A stretch of DNA of 6,842 nucleotides from Desulfovibrionaceae bacterium. Its GTDB lineage: Bacteria; Pseudomonadota; Gammaproteobacteria; Burkholderiales; Burkholderiaceae_C. Location: contig WRJY01000200.1 of NCBI GenBank assembly GCA_009778355.1, forward strand, positions 1-6,842, written 5' to 3'. The notes under the pieces are model-generated. The model was not told the origin of the DNA. It saw nothing but the letters and a program-made list of their open reading frames with translations, and did not search any database. This document shows, one piece after another, positions 1 to 6,842 of this stretch (its first letter is position 1; each line of letters opens with the position of its first letter). The translations under genes and the position numbers were made by a program.

Positions 1-287
1 GACATTGGCCGCAACTCATCCCGATTGCGGCCCAACGCGGGCCATTGGAGATCGTAAACAGGCTCTGAGCGGGCCGGCAACTTCGTGCGGACACTCACTC
101 GTCCGCTGCAAGAGTTGGCGCGGGAACATCGAGGCAGACGGAAGCCTTCTTTTCTTGATGCCGCGCCAGCCGGAAAACACGTCTGGCTGCTGGGGGCTTC
201 TGGCAACACGCTTGCGCTACGATTCCTGCGTCAAAATTCGGCCATACTGCATCCCAATCATCTTTTTGTTTTCAAACCGAGCCAGCC
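1..287. other. Non-coding or unrecognised region upstream of virB4
   Basis: I recognise no gene here. Open frames cross the region, but their translations resemble no family I know and do not look like VirB3, the small membrane protein that usually precedes VirB4. A short frame enters from the left edge and stops at 66-68 inside the 22-bp repeat; it could be the last codons of a gene lying to the left, possibly a transposase. In the virB4 frame the nearest upstream stop is at 156-158. The stretch from about 228 to 287 is visibly richer in A and T than the surrounding sequence, with runs of T near 260-272. This suits a promoter or leader region, although I found no convincing -35/-10 pair. Confidence 0.6.
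48..69 (+). repeat. 22-bp inverted repeat, left copy (possible IS end)
   Basis: The core CGTAAACAGGCTCTGAG (53-69) is found exactly, in inverted orientation, at 4114-4130. Extended to 48-69 the match is 21 of 22 bases, with the only mismatch at base 52. Similarity stops sharply on both sides. A short frame from the left edge reads E-I-V-N-R-L-stop through the repeat (stop at 66-68). A transposase stop codon lying inside the terminal inverted repeat is a known arrangement in some insertion sequences. If this is an IS end, I cannot tell from the window which side holds the body. Confidence 0.6.
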
Positions 288-2843
288 ATGTCCAAGCCAT
301 CTTTCGGTCCAGATACCGGCATCAGCGAATTCATTCCGATGTCAACCCATGTCTCGCCCACGGTGATCAAGACCCGGGGGGGAGACTTCATGCTGACCTG
401 GCGGTTCGAAGGGCTGCCTTTCGTCGGACACGAAGAGCAGGAGTTGGAGCACCGCCACGCCACCTTCAACCGGCTGCTGCAAAGCCTGCGCGCGCCCGAT
501 TTCACCAACGTGGCCTTCTGGGTGCACGATATTCGCCGCCGCAGGAGGATGAAGGACGCCAGCCGCTTCAAGCAGGTGTTCAACCAGCAGTTTTCCGATG
601 CTTACTACAACGCGCTCTCGGCCCAGAAGCTCATGCAAAATGAGCTGTATCTGACCTTGCTGTACCGCCCCGTGGTCAGCGGCAAGCGTTTCGTCGAGAA
701 GTCCGCCGATCCCGAGCGGCTGCGCTCCGAACAGCAGCAGGCCATCGATACCGTGCTGGAGCTGGCGGGCAACGTCGAGGCCGTGCTCAAGGACTATGCC
801 CCGGCCCGCCTGGGCCTGTACGAGACGGCCGAGGGCGGCGTGTTTTCCGAGGCGCTGGAATTCTTCGGCTACCTGCTCAACCGCATCGACGAGCCGACGC
901 CCGCGCTGCACGCGCCCATTTACCGCTATTTGCCCGTGAGCCGTCAGCGCTTCTCGGCCAAGACGGGCGACTTCGTCATCACCACCCCCACCGGCGTCAA
1001 CCACTTCGGCGCCATCCTCAACATCAAGGAATACCCCGACGGCACCTGGCCGGGCGTGCTCAACGGATTGAAGTTTCTGGACTTTGAATATGTGCTCACC
1101 CATTCGTTCAGCCCCATGGGGCGGCACGATGCGCTCAAGGCGCTGGAGCGCACCAAGGGCATGATGGTTTCCTCGGGCGACAAGGCCGTCAGCCAGATCA
1201 TCGAACTCGATCTGGCCATGGACCAACTGGCCAGCGGCAACTTCGTGCTGGGCGAGTATCACTTTTCCATCTCCGTCTACGGCCCGACACAGGAACAACT
1301 GGCCCAAAACGTGTCCATTGCCCGGGCGGAGCTGTCGAACGCGGGCTTTGTCTCGGTCAAGGAAGACCTGGCCGTCACCGCCGCTTTTTACGCGCAGTTC
1401 CCGGCCAATTGGCAATACCGCACACGCCTGGCCAATGTCAGTTCGCTCAATTTCCTGGGCCTGTCGCCCCTGCACAACTTTGCCACCGGCAAGAAGGACC
1501 GCAACCCCTGGGGCGAATGCATCACCACCTTGCAGACAACCAACGGACAGCCCTATTTCTTCAACTTCCACGCCACCCACCCGGGCGAGAACTCGCTGGG
1601 CGAAAAAGTTCTGGGCAACACGATGGTCATCGGCAAATCGGGCACGGGCAAAACCGCGCTGATCAACTTCCTGCTCAGCCAGGCGCAAAAGCTCGACCCG
1701 TCCCCCACCATCTTCTTCTTCGACAAGGACCGCGGCGCGGAAATCTTCGTGCGCGCTTGCGGGGGCAATTACCTGGCCCTGGAAAATGGCATACACACGG
1801 GCTTCAACCCCTTCCATTGCGAGAACACCGAGGACAACGCGCATTTTCTGTGCGGCCTGATCCGCATGGTCGCGGGCAAAAGCAGCTATACCCCGCGCGA
1901 GGAAGACGAAATTTCCGCCGCCGTCAACGGCACCCTGGACATGCCCATGCACCTGCGCAGCATGACCAGCTTGCGCGCGCACCTGCCCAACACCGACGAC
2001 GACAGCATCTACAACCGCATCAAGCGCTGGTGCGGCGACGGCAGCCTGGGCTGGGTCTTCGACAACCCTCGGGACACCATCGACCTGGACAAGGCCAACA
2101 TCATCGGCTTCGATTACACCGACCTGATCGACAACCCCGAGGTGCGCGCCCCGGTCATCAGCTACCTGCTGCACCGGCTCGAAGCCCTGATCGACGGGCG
2201 GCGCCTGATCTACGTGATGGACGAGTTCTGGAAAATCCTGGACGGCGGCGGAGACTTGAAGGACTTTGCCAAGAACAAGCAAAAGACCATCCGCAAGCAA
2301 AACGGCCTGGGCATCTTTGCCACCCAAAGCCCCGAGGACGCGCTGAGCAGCGACATCGCCCCGGCCCTGATCGAACAGACGGCCACCATGATCTTGCTGC
2401 CCAACCCCAGCGCCAACCGCGAAGACTACATCGATGGCCTCAAGCTCACCGAGGCCGAGTTCAAATTGGTGGCCAGCATGGACGAGCGCTCGCGGCGCTT
2501 TTTAATCAAGCAGGGGCACGATTCGAGCATGTGCCTGCTCGACCTCAACGGCATGGACGATGCGCTGGCGGTCATCTCGGCTTCCACGGACAACATCGAA
2601 ATCCTGCACCAGATACTCAATGAGCACGCCCAGGCCGAAGAGGTGGAGATAAACGACTTGCGGCCCGAGCAATGGTTGCAGGACTTTTACGACCGGCGCA
2701 AGGGCAGCGGCAAGAGCCTCAAGGCCCCGCAACAGCGCCCGCCCGCCCGCGCGCAAGATGCCGGAGCCTCCCGCGCCAGACAGACCCGCCAAACCAGGAC
2801 TGCCCAGCACGCGCTGGCTGGCGGGGACGACGATGACGAGTGA
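288..2843 (+). CDS. virB4: VirB4/TrbE-family type IV secretion system ATPase
   Basis: This 851-residue protein belongs to the CagE/TrbE/VirB4 family, the cytoplasmic ATPases at the inner-membrane base of type IV secretion and conjugation machines, where they power pilus assembly and substrate transfer. The N-terminal half carries the family's conserved start (TGISEFIP, then a THVSPTVI stretch) and ends near residue 420. The C-terminal RecA-like ATPase has Walker A GKSGTGKT at 449-456 (catalytic K455), Walker B LIYVMDEF with D645 and E646, the ATQSPED motif around 678-684 and RRFLIKQG at 736-743. Its length is normal to slightly long for the family. The last 47 residues are a basic, Pro/Ala/Arg-rich tail ending in DDDDE. 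The start at 288 is chosen because the family N-terminus begins there; the ribosome binding site is weak. Neither VirB3 nor VirB5 is visible beside it, so it appears to be an orphan in this window. The reading frame is intact, with no sign of decay. Confidence 0.93.
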   Translation: MSKPSFGPDTGISEFIPMSTHVSPTVIKTRGGDFMLTWRFEGLPFVGHEEQELEHRHATFNRLLQSLRAPDFTNVAFWVHDIRRRRRMKDASRFKQVFNQQFSDAYYNALSAQKLMQNELYLTLLYRPVVSGKRFVEKSADPERLRSEQQQAIDTVLELAGNVEAVLKDYAPARLGLYETAEGGVFSEALEFFGYLLNRIDEPTPALHAPIYRYLPVSRQRFSAKTGDFVITTPTGVNHFGAILNIKEYPDGTWPGVLNGLKFLDFEYVLTHSFSPMGRHDALKALERTKGMMVSSGDKAVSQIIELDLAMDQLASGNFVLGEYHFSISVYGPTQEQLAQNVSIARAELSNAGFVSVKEDLAVTAAFYAQFPANWQYRTRLANVSSLNFLGLSPLHNFATGKKDRNPWGECITTLQTTNGQPYFFNFHATHPGENSLGEKVLGNTMVIGKSGTGKTALINFLLSQAQKLDPSPTIFFFDKDRGAEIFVRACGGNYLALENGIHTGFNPFHCENTEDNAHFLCGLIRMVAGKSSYTPREEDEISAAVNGTLDMPMHLRSMTSLRAHLPNTDDDSIYNRIKRWCGDGSLGWVFDNPRDTIDLDKANIIGFDYTDLIDNPEVRAPVISYLLHRLEALIDGRRLIYVMDEFWKILDGGGDLKDFAKNKQKTIRKQNGLGIFATQSPEDALSSDIAPALIEQTATMILLPNPSANREDYIDGLKLTEAEFKLVASMDERSRRFLIKQGHDSSMCLLDLNGMDDALAVISASTDNIEILHQILNEHAQAEEVEINDLRPEQWLQDFYDRRKGSGKSLKAPQQRPPARAQDAGASRARQTRQTRTAQHALAGGDDDDE

Positions 2844-2884
2844 GAGCCTGCGTTGCCATCGCACGATGACAAGGGCGTGGTTCA

Positions 2885-2912
2885 TTGACTGTCTGTGTGA
2901 AATTTGTAACAA
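2885..2912 (+). promoter_or_regulatory. Candidate promoter for aqpZ
   Basis: TTGACT (2885-2890) is a good match to a sigma-70 -35 box. After 16 bases comes TAACAA (2907-2912), a poor -10 box. It lies 86 bases upstream of the aqpZ start codon, in the gap following virB4. The placement is reasonable and aqpZ needs its own promoter if virB4 is a foreign neighbour. The -10 match is weak, so this is tentative. Confidence 0.25.
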
Positions 2913-2984
2913 ACCTACTCTTTTTTGATGCCGCTCGCTTTGCGGCTTTGTCAAACGCCATTACATTTCTTTTCGTCAATTCCC

Positions 2985-2989
2985 AAGGG
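2985..2989 (+). promoter_or_regulatory. Ribosome binding site of aqpZ
   Basis: AAGGG lies 8 bases before the ATG at 2998, which is ideal spacing. It decides the start: a GTG at 2989 in the same frame would add three residues but overlaps this site and has no such sequence ahead of it. Confidence 0.75.
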
Positions 2990-2997
2990 TGATACGC

Positions 2998-3702
2998 ATG
3001 AACGGCAACAACTTCAAAATCTGGTCGGCTGAATTTCTCGGCACTTTCTGGCTGACGCTGGGCGGCTGCGGCAGCGCGGTGCTGGCGGCGGCGTTTCCCA
3101 ATGTCGGCATCGGGTTGCTGGGCGTGTCGCTGGCGTTCGGCCTCACGGTGGTCACCGGCGCTTATGCGTTCGGGCCGATTTCTGGCGGGCACTTCAATCC
3201 GGCGGTGTCGCTCGGCGTCGTGGCGGCGGGCCGTATGCCGGCCAGCAAGCTGCCCGGCTACATCGTCTCGCAGGTGCTCGGCGCCTGTGTGGCCGCCTGG
3301 ATTCTGTACCTGATTGCCAGCGGCAAGCCGGGCGCTGAATTGGGTGATTTTGCCTCCAACGGCTACGGCGAACACTCGCCGGGCGGCTACGGCATGACCG
3401 CCGCGCTGATTTGCGAGGTGGTGATGACGGCCATCTTCCTGATCGTCATCCTGGGCGCCACCGCCAAGCGCGCCACCGGCAGCATGGCCGGTTTGGCGAT
3501 TGGCCTGTGCCTGACGCTGATTCACCTGGTGTCGATTCCCGTCACCAACACTTCCGTCAACCCGGCGCGCAGCACGGGCGTGGCGCTGTTCGCCGAGCCG
3601 TGGGCGTTGGGGCAGCTTTGGCTGTTCTGGGTCGCGCCGCTGGTGGGCGCGGTGCTGGGGGCGCTGATTTACCGCGCGCTGCTGGCCGAACCCGAGGCGT
3701 GA
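2998..3702 (+). CDS. aqpZ: Aquaporin Z, water channel
   Basis: This 234-residue inner-membrane protein of the MIP family allows rapid passive water flow across the membrane and is linked to osmotic adjustment. The two half-helix signatures are complete: HFNPAVS with N67-P68-A69 and SVNPARST with N188-P189-A190. By alignment from memory with E. coli AqpZ, the selectivity-filter residues are F47, H176, T185 and R191. This is the water-specific pattern rather than the glycerol-facilitator one. Six hydrophobic membrane spans are apparent, and the stretch FASNGYGEHSPGGYGM is very close to the E. coli protein. The length matches the family (231 in E. coli). The gene is complete, with a strong ribosome binding site. 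It follows virB4 after 154 bp and precedes the cupin gene by 25 bp, so it is probably first in a two-gene unit. Confidence 0.96.
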   Translation: MNGNNFKIWSAEFLGTFWLTLGGCGSAVLAAAFPNVGIGLLGVSLAFGLTVVTGAYAFGPISGGHFNPAVSLGVVAAGRMPASKLPGYIVSQVLGACVAAWILYLIASGKPGAELGDFASNGYGEHSPGGYGMTAALICEVVMTAIFLIVILGATAKRATGSMAGLAIGLCLTLIHLVSIPVTNTSVNPARSTGVALFAEPWALGQLWLFWVAPLVGAVLGALIYRALLAEPEA

Positions 3703-3727
3703 GGGGCGGACGGGTCATATTCCCCGC

Positions 3728-4111
3728 ATGACCATTCTGACCCTGCCCACGCTCTACACCGGCGACGATGGCCGCGCGCGCTTTCGCGACGGTCCGCTGC
3801 CGCTGGCCGAAGGCACGCCAGCGGCCCGCCTGTCGGCGCTGATGGCCTCGGGCGGCTGCCAGTTCCGCCAAAGTCCGGCGGGTTTTGCCAGCGGTTTTCA
3901 CTGCACCACCACGCCGCAATGGCTGGTGGTGCTGCAAGGGTGCATGGAAATCGGCCTGCAAGACGGCACGGCGCGCGTCTTCGGCCCCGGCCAGTGCTTT
4001 TATTCCAACGACACGCTGCCGCCCGGCGCCGTCTTCGATCCCGCGCTGCATGGCCACCGCAGCCGCCTGCTGGGCGACGGGCCGCTGGTAACGCTGTTCG
4101 TGCGGGCCTGA
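3728..4111 (+). CDS. Small cupin-like protein of unknown function
   Basis: This 127-residue soluble protein has no signal peptide or membrane segment. The central part resembles a single-domain cupin beta-barrel: G56-F57-H58 then TPQWLVVLQG (62-71) for the first cupin motif, and FGPGQCFYSND (85-95) followed by HGH (108-110) for the second. The metal-binding set is incomplete compared with classical cupins: T60 stands where a second histidine is usual and Q64 near where a glutamate is usual. H58, H108 and H110 remain. It may bind a small molecule or a metal in a variant way, or may have lost metal binding. The start is the first ATG, 25 bp after the aqpZ stop, with only a loose purine-rich stretch (about 3703-3714) ahead. 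Co-transcription with aqpZ is likely from the spacing. The substrate is unknown; the cupin assignment is by fold pattern only. Confidence 0.78.
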   Translation: MTILTLPTLYTGDDGRARFRDGPLPLAEGTPAARLSALMASGGCQFRQSPAGFASGFHCTTTPQWLVVLQGCMEIGLQDGTARVFGPGQCFYSNDTLPPGAVFDPALHGHRSRLLGDGPLVTLFVRA

Positions 4112-4113
4112 CT

Positions 4114-4135
4114 CTCAGAGCCTGTTTACGGTCTC
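4114..4135 (-). repeat. 22-bp inverted repeat, right copy (possible IS end)
   Basis: This is the inverted partner of the repeat at 48-69, identical at 21 of 22 bases. It begins two bases after the cupin stop codon, yet the cupin C-terminus looks complete. On the minus strand a short frame opened after a stop at 4178-4180 reads WP, then 12 residues, then E-T-V-N-R-L-stop with the stop at 4115-4117. The left copy has the same WP-to-VNRL spacing of 20 codons. The pair could be the ends of related insertion sequences, remnants of one element, or a dispersed repeat family. Confidence 0.6.
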
Positions 4136-4141
4136 AGCGAG

Positions 4142-4164
4142 CGATTTCACTGCCCGCGAAATCG
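4142..4164. terminator. Hairpin between convergent cupin gene and prlC
   Basis: CGATTTC (4142-4148) pairs perfectly with GAAATCG (4158-4164) around a 9-base loop. It sits between the stops of two converging genes, where a shared terminator is expected. There is only a weak T-rich stretch (TCTTGCTT) after it on the plus strand and no T tract on the minus strand, so it does not make a classical intrinsic terminator. A second small stem, GGCCA/TGGCC around a 3-base loop, follows at 4173-4185. Confidence 0.3.
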
Positions 4165-4271
4165 TCTTGCTTGGCCATCATGGCCCGGATCGTGCGCGCC
4201 AAGTTTCTCTTGTGTTGCAGCAGAGGAGGGCGGCGCAACGTGCACACATGTGAATCAACAACGCTCCAAGG

Positions 4272-6335
4272 TCAAGTCATGCCTTGGTGTCGCAGCAACG
4301 CATCCAAAGTCGGCTCGCGGCCACGGAAGGCCTTGAACGATTCCATGGCCGGGCGGCTGCCGCCGGTTTCGAGGATGGCGTGGCGGTATTTCCGCCCGGT
4401 CTCGACGTTGGGCAGGCCATCGGGCGTGGCGGTTTCTTCAAATGCGGCGTAGGCGTCGGCGGACAGCACCTCGGCCCACTTGTAGCTGTAGTAGCCCGCC
4501 GCGTAGCCGCCGGCGAAGATGTGGCTGAAAGTGTGCGCCGTGCGGCTGAAGGCTGGCGCGGGCAGCACGGCGACTTCGGCGCGCACGGCATCGAGCAGCG
4601 GCTGGAAGTCGGCCCCGGCGTCGGCGCGGGTGTGCAGCAGCATGTCGAACAGGGCGAATTCGATCTGGCGCATGGTCTGCAGGCCGGCCTGGTAGTTTCT
4701 GGCGGAGATCATCTTGTCGAACAGCGCGCGCGGCAGCGGCTGGCCGGTATCGGCGTGCGCCGTCATGTGGCGCAGCACGTTCCATTCCCAGCAGAAGTTT
4801 TCCATGAACTGGCTGGGCAGTTCCACCGCGTCCCACTCGACGCCGCCGATGCCGGACACGTCGTGCTCGCCCACCTGCGTCAGCAGGTGGTGCAGACCGT
4901 GACCAAATTCGTGGAACAGGGTGATGACGTCGTCGTGCGTTAGCAGCGCGGGCTTGCCGTCCACGCCGTCGGCGAAGTTGCAGACCAGATGCGCCACCGG
5001 CGTTTGCAGTTGCCCGTTGTCGGGCCGCAGCCAACGGGCGCGCACATCGTCCATCCAGGCGCCGCCGCGCTTGCCTGCGCGCGCCGACGGGTCGAGGTAG
5101 AACTGGCCCAGCAATTGACCGCCGCGCTCGATGCGGTAGAACTCGACCGAGGGGTGCCACAGCGGCGCGGCGTCCGGGCGGATGACGACTTCGAACAGCG
5201 TCTCGACGATCTTGAACAGCCCGGCCAGCACCTTGGGCGCGGTGAAGTACTGCTTGAGCTCCTGCTCGCTGAAGGCGTAGCGCGCTTGCTTGAGTTGTTC
5301 GCCGATGTAGGCCCAGTCCCAGGCTTGCGGGCCGGGCAGCTTCAAGTGCCGGGCGGCGAAGTCGCGCAGGTCTTGCGCGTCGCGCTCGGCGTAGGGGCGC
5401 GCTCTGGCGGCGAGCTGGCGCAGGAAGTCGATCACCTGTTGGGGCGAATCGGCCATCTTGGGCGCCAGGGACGCCTGGCCGAAATTGGCGTAGCCCAGCA
5501 GTTCGGCTTCTTGCTGGCGCAGCGCCAGCAGCTCGCGCATGATGGCGGTGTTGTCGTATTGGGCGGCCTCGCCCTCGGCCTGGTCGGATGCGCGGGTGAC
5601 GTAGGCGCGGTACAGGCGCTGGCGCAGCGCGCTGTTGCTGGCGAACTGCATCACCGGCAGGTAGCAGGGTTGCTTGAGCGTCAGCTTGTAGCCGCCCAGG
5701 CCGTCTTTCTGGGCGGCGGCGCGGGCGGCTTGACGCACGTCGGCGGGCACGCCGGCCAGTTCGTCCTCCGAGGCGTGGTAAGCGTAGGTGTCGGTGGCGT
5801 CGAGCGCGTTTTCGCTGAACTTCTGCGCCAGTTCGGCCTGCCGCTCCTGGTTGGCGGCGAAACGCTTCTTGGCCTCGCCTTGCAGCTCGGCGCCGCCCAG
5901 CACGAAATCGCGCAGCGCGTTCGTGCGCGCCTGGCGCTGCTCGGCATTCAGCGCAGCGGGGTCGATGGCCTTGTACTTGGCGTACAGGCGTTCGTCGGCG
6001 CCCAGGCGGGTCCAGAACTCGGTGACCAGGGGCAGCGCGGCGTTGTAAGCGGCGCGCAGTTCGGGCGTGTCGGCCACCGCGTTCAGGTGGCTGACGGCGC
6101 CCCAGGCGCGGCCCAGGCGCTCGGTGGCCACGTCGAGCGTGCGCGCAATGGCCTGCCATTCGGCGGGGAAGTTGGGCGCGGCGACTTGCTCCAGCGCTGC
6201 GGCGGCCTCGGCCAGCAGCGCATCCACCGCAGGGGCCACGTGCTCGGGCCGGATGCGGTCGAAGGGGGGGAGGGCGGAGAAGTCGAGCAGGGGGTTGGCG
6301 GGCGAAGCTGCGAAAGAGGCGCGGAGATCAGTCAT
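4272..6335 (-). CDS. prlC: Oligopeptidase A (M3 family zinc metallopeptidase)
   Basis: This 687-residue cytosolic peptidase of the M3 family (thimet oligopeptidase/PrlC group) cleaves short peptides, including degraded signal peptides, and helps recycle peptides released by ATP-dependent proteases. The zinc site is complete: HEFGH at 475-479 gives H475, E476 (catalytic) and H479, and E505 in AVELPSQ is the expected third ligand. The downstream signature HTFSHIFAGGYAAGYYSYKW spans 601-620, including the tyrosine-rich substrate loop typical of the family. Length matches E. coli PrlC (680). The start at 6335 is preferred because the following NPLLDFSALPPF is where the family begins. The frame is open upstream to 6470, but that extension is cysteine-rich and unlike the family. 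The ribosome binding site is poor. The gene lies downstream of greB on the same strand and converges with the cupin gene. Confidence 0.96.
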   Translation of the reverse strand: MTDLRASFAASPANPLLDFSALPPFDRIRPEHVAPAVDALLAEAAAALEQVAAPNFPAEWQAIARTLDVATERLGRAWGAVSHLNAVADTPELRAAYNAALPLVTEFWTRLGADERLYAKYKAIDPAALNAEQRQARTNALRDFVLGGAELQGEAKKRFAANQERQAELAQKFSENALDATDTYAYHASEDELAGVPADVRQAARAAAQKDGLGGYKLTLKQPCYLPVMQFASNSALRQRLYRAYVTRASDQAEGEAAQYDNTAIMRELLALRQQEAELLGYANFGQASLAPKMADSPQQVIDFLRQLAARARPYAERDAQDLRDFAARHLKLPGPQAWDWAYIGEQLKQARYAFSEQELKQYFTAPKVLAGLFKIVETLFEVVIRPDAAPLWHPSVEFYRIERGGQLLGQFYLDPSARAGKRGGAWMDDVRARWLRPDNGQLQTPVAHLVCNFADGVDGKPALLTHDDVITLFHEFGHGLHHLLTQVGEHDVSGIGGVEWDAVELPSQFMENFCWEWNVLRHMTAHADTGQPLPRALFDKMISARNYQAGLQTMRQIEFALFDMLLHTRADAGADFQPLLDAVRAEVAVLPAPAFSRTAHTFSHIFAGGYAAGYYSYKWAEVLSADAYAAFEETATPDGLPNVETGRKYRHAILETGGSRPAMESFKAFRGREPTLDALLRHQGMT

Positions 6336-6500
6336 GGGCAGCGACTTTACGGCATGGCGAACGCTTGCAGGACACATGCTGCCGGTTTGTGTTGCGGCTG
6401 CCTGGATTCCTTCATCTTCTGCGTGGCATCCAGTTGTTTCAGGACATACTATGGCAGGTGGACGGGACAAACGTCGTGGCGGGTCAAGTGGCGGGCTTGG
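6336..6500. other. Intergenic gap between greB and prlC
   Basis: This 165-bp gap separates two genes read leftward. On the minus strand a weak promoter-like pair can be drawn, TTGTCC (6465-6470) and TATGTC (6443-6448) with a 16-base spacer; both boxes match poorly, so I do not call it as a promoter. Near 6476-6508 the words GGCGGG and GTCAAG each occur twice, a short imperfect direct repeat. No gene or strong terminator is visible. Confidence 0.5.
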
Positions 6501-6842
6501 TCAAGGTTCCGGCGCCGGGTATTCCACGCGAATCACTTCGATCTCGCGCACGCCCGCGGGCGTGGCCAGTTGCAGCGCGTCGCCCACGCGGGCGCGCAGC
6601 AGGGCGCGGGCGATGGGGCTGATCCAGCTCACTTCGCCCGCGGCGCTTTCGGCTTCGTCGATGCCCTTGATGGTGACGGTGCGTTCCTGCCCGTCCTCGT
6701 CCGCCCAGGTGACGGTGGCGCCGAAGAACACACGGTCGCCGCCGTGGTGCGCACTGGGGTCGGTGACCTCGGCGATTTCCAGCCGCTTGGTCAGAAAGCG
6801 GATGCGGCGGTCGATTTCGCGCAGGCGCTTTTTGCCATACAG
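6501..6842 (-). CDS. greB: Transcription elongation factor GreB, C-terminal part
   Basis: GreB binds the secondary channel of RNA polymerase and stimulates cleavage of the backtracked transcript so that stalled complexes can resume. The 113 visible residues are the C-terminal part; the gene start and most of the N-terminal coiled coil, with its acidic tip, lie beyond the right edge. The visible protein opens with LYGKKRLREIDRRIRFLTKR, nearly the E. coli GreB sequence at the end of the coiled coil (YGKKRLREIDRR). The FKBP-like C-terminal domain follows, with VFFGATV and the SWISPIARALLRARVGD stretch that corresponds to the E. coli SPMARALLKKEVGD region. The YGKKRLREIDRR motif separates it from GreA. 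The stop at 6501-6503 is followed by prlC after 165 bp on the same strand. Confidence 0.95.
   Translation of the reverse strand: MYGKKRLREIDRRIRFLTKRLEIAEVTDPSAHHGGDRVFFGATVTWADEDGQERTVTIKGIDEAESAAGEVSWISPIARALLRARVGDALQLATPAGVREIEVIRVEYPAPEP

Noticed and set aside
342..2327. 661-codon open frame on the minus strand, antisense to virB4
   Set aside because: It lies wholly inside virB4, has a repetitive Val/Gln/Gly-rich composition typical of the complement of a GC-rich gene, and matches no family I know. The plus-strand frame has clear ATPase motifs.
2930..2946. GCCGC/GCGGC hairpin after virB4 as an intrinsic terminator
   Set aside because: The stem has only 5 bp with a 7-base loop, and is followed by only a short TTTGT. 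The strong T run lies before the stem, not after it.
4245..4252. CACATGTG palindrome near the end of prlC as an operator
   Set aside because: An 8-base palindrome is expected by chance, and the location between convergent genes is unsuited to a promoter operator.
4137..4271. In-frame continuation of prlC beyond its stop codon (45 codons to a second stop at 4134-4136)
   Set aside because: The PrlC C-terminus is complete at the first TGA; the extension has no recognisable similarity and there is no sign of programmed readthrough.
4438..6159. 573-codon open frame overlapping prlC in another minus-strand frame
   Set aside because: The Arg/Ala/Pro-rich translation is a codon-bias shadow of prlC, which carries the full zinc peptidase motif.
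6336..6470. N-terminal extension of PrlC starting at 6470
   Set aside because: The extra 45 residues do not resemble the family, which begins at about the ATG at 6335.

Overview
The window is about 6.8 kb of GC-rich bacterial DNA. Gene content and protein style (a diaminobutyrate-free, ordinary proteobacterial set: AqpZ, oligopeptidase A, GreB) suggest a betaproteobacterium, probably of the Comamonadaceae/Acidovorax kind. That placement is an inference from memory of similar proteins, not a database result.

Layout from left to right. Bases 1-287 hold no gene I recognise. They contain one copy of a 22-bp repeat (48-69), which looks like the end of an insertion sequence or other dispersed element, and then an AT-richer stretch just before the first gene. 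Bases 288-2843 (+) encode a complete VirB4-family type IV secretion ATPase with intact Walker A and Walker B motifs. No other type IV secretion gene is visible beside it. After a 154-bp gap with a candidate promoter and a good ribosome binding site comes aqpZ (2998-3702, +), an aquaporin Z water channel. A small cupin-like protein (3728-4111, +) lies 25 bp downstream and is probably co-transcribed with it. Bases 4112-4271 are a convergent intergenic gap with the second, inverted copy of the 22-bp repeat (4114-4135) and a hairpin. prlC (4272-6335, -) encodes a full-length oligopeptidase A. After a 165-bp gap, the 3' part of greB (6501-6842, -) runs off the right edge.

How the parts relate. aqpZ plus cupin, and greB then prlC, look like ordinary chromosomal housekeeping genes. 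The virB4 gene is a mobile-element function that appears alone here: no VirB3-like protein lies upstream and no VirB5-like protein downstream. The inverted repeat pair brackets virB4, aqpZ and the cupin gene. This fits insertion-sequence activity around the block but does not prove that the block moved as a unit. I see no CRISPR array, tRNA, rRNA or toxin-antitoxin pair, and no convincing new multi-gene system. The points most worth following up are the orphan but intact virB4 and the inverted 22-bp repeats, whose copies each end a short reading frame at the same codons.
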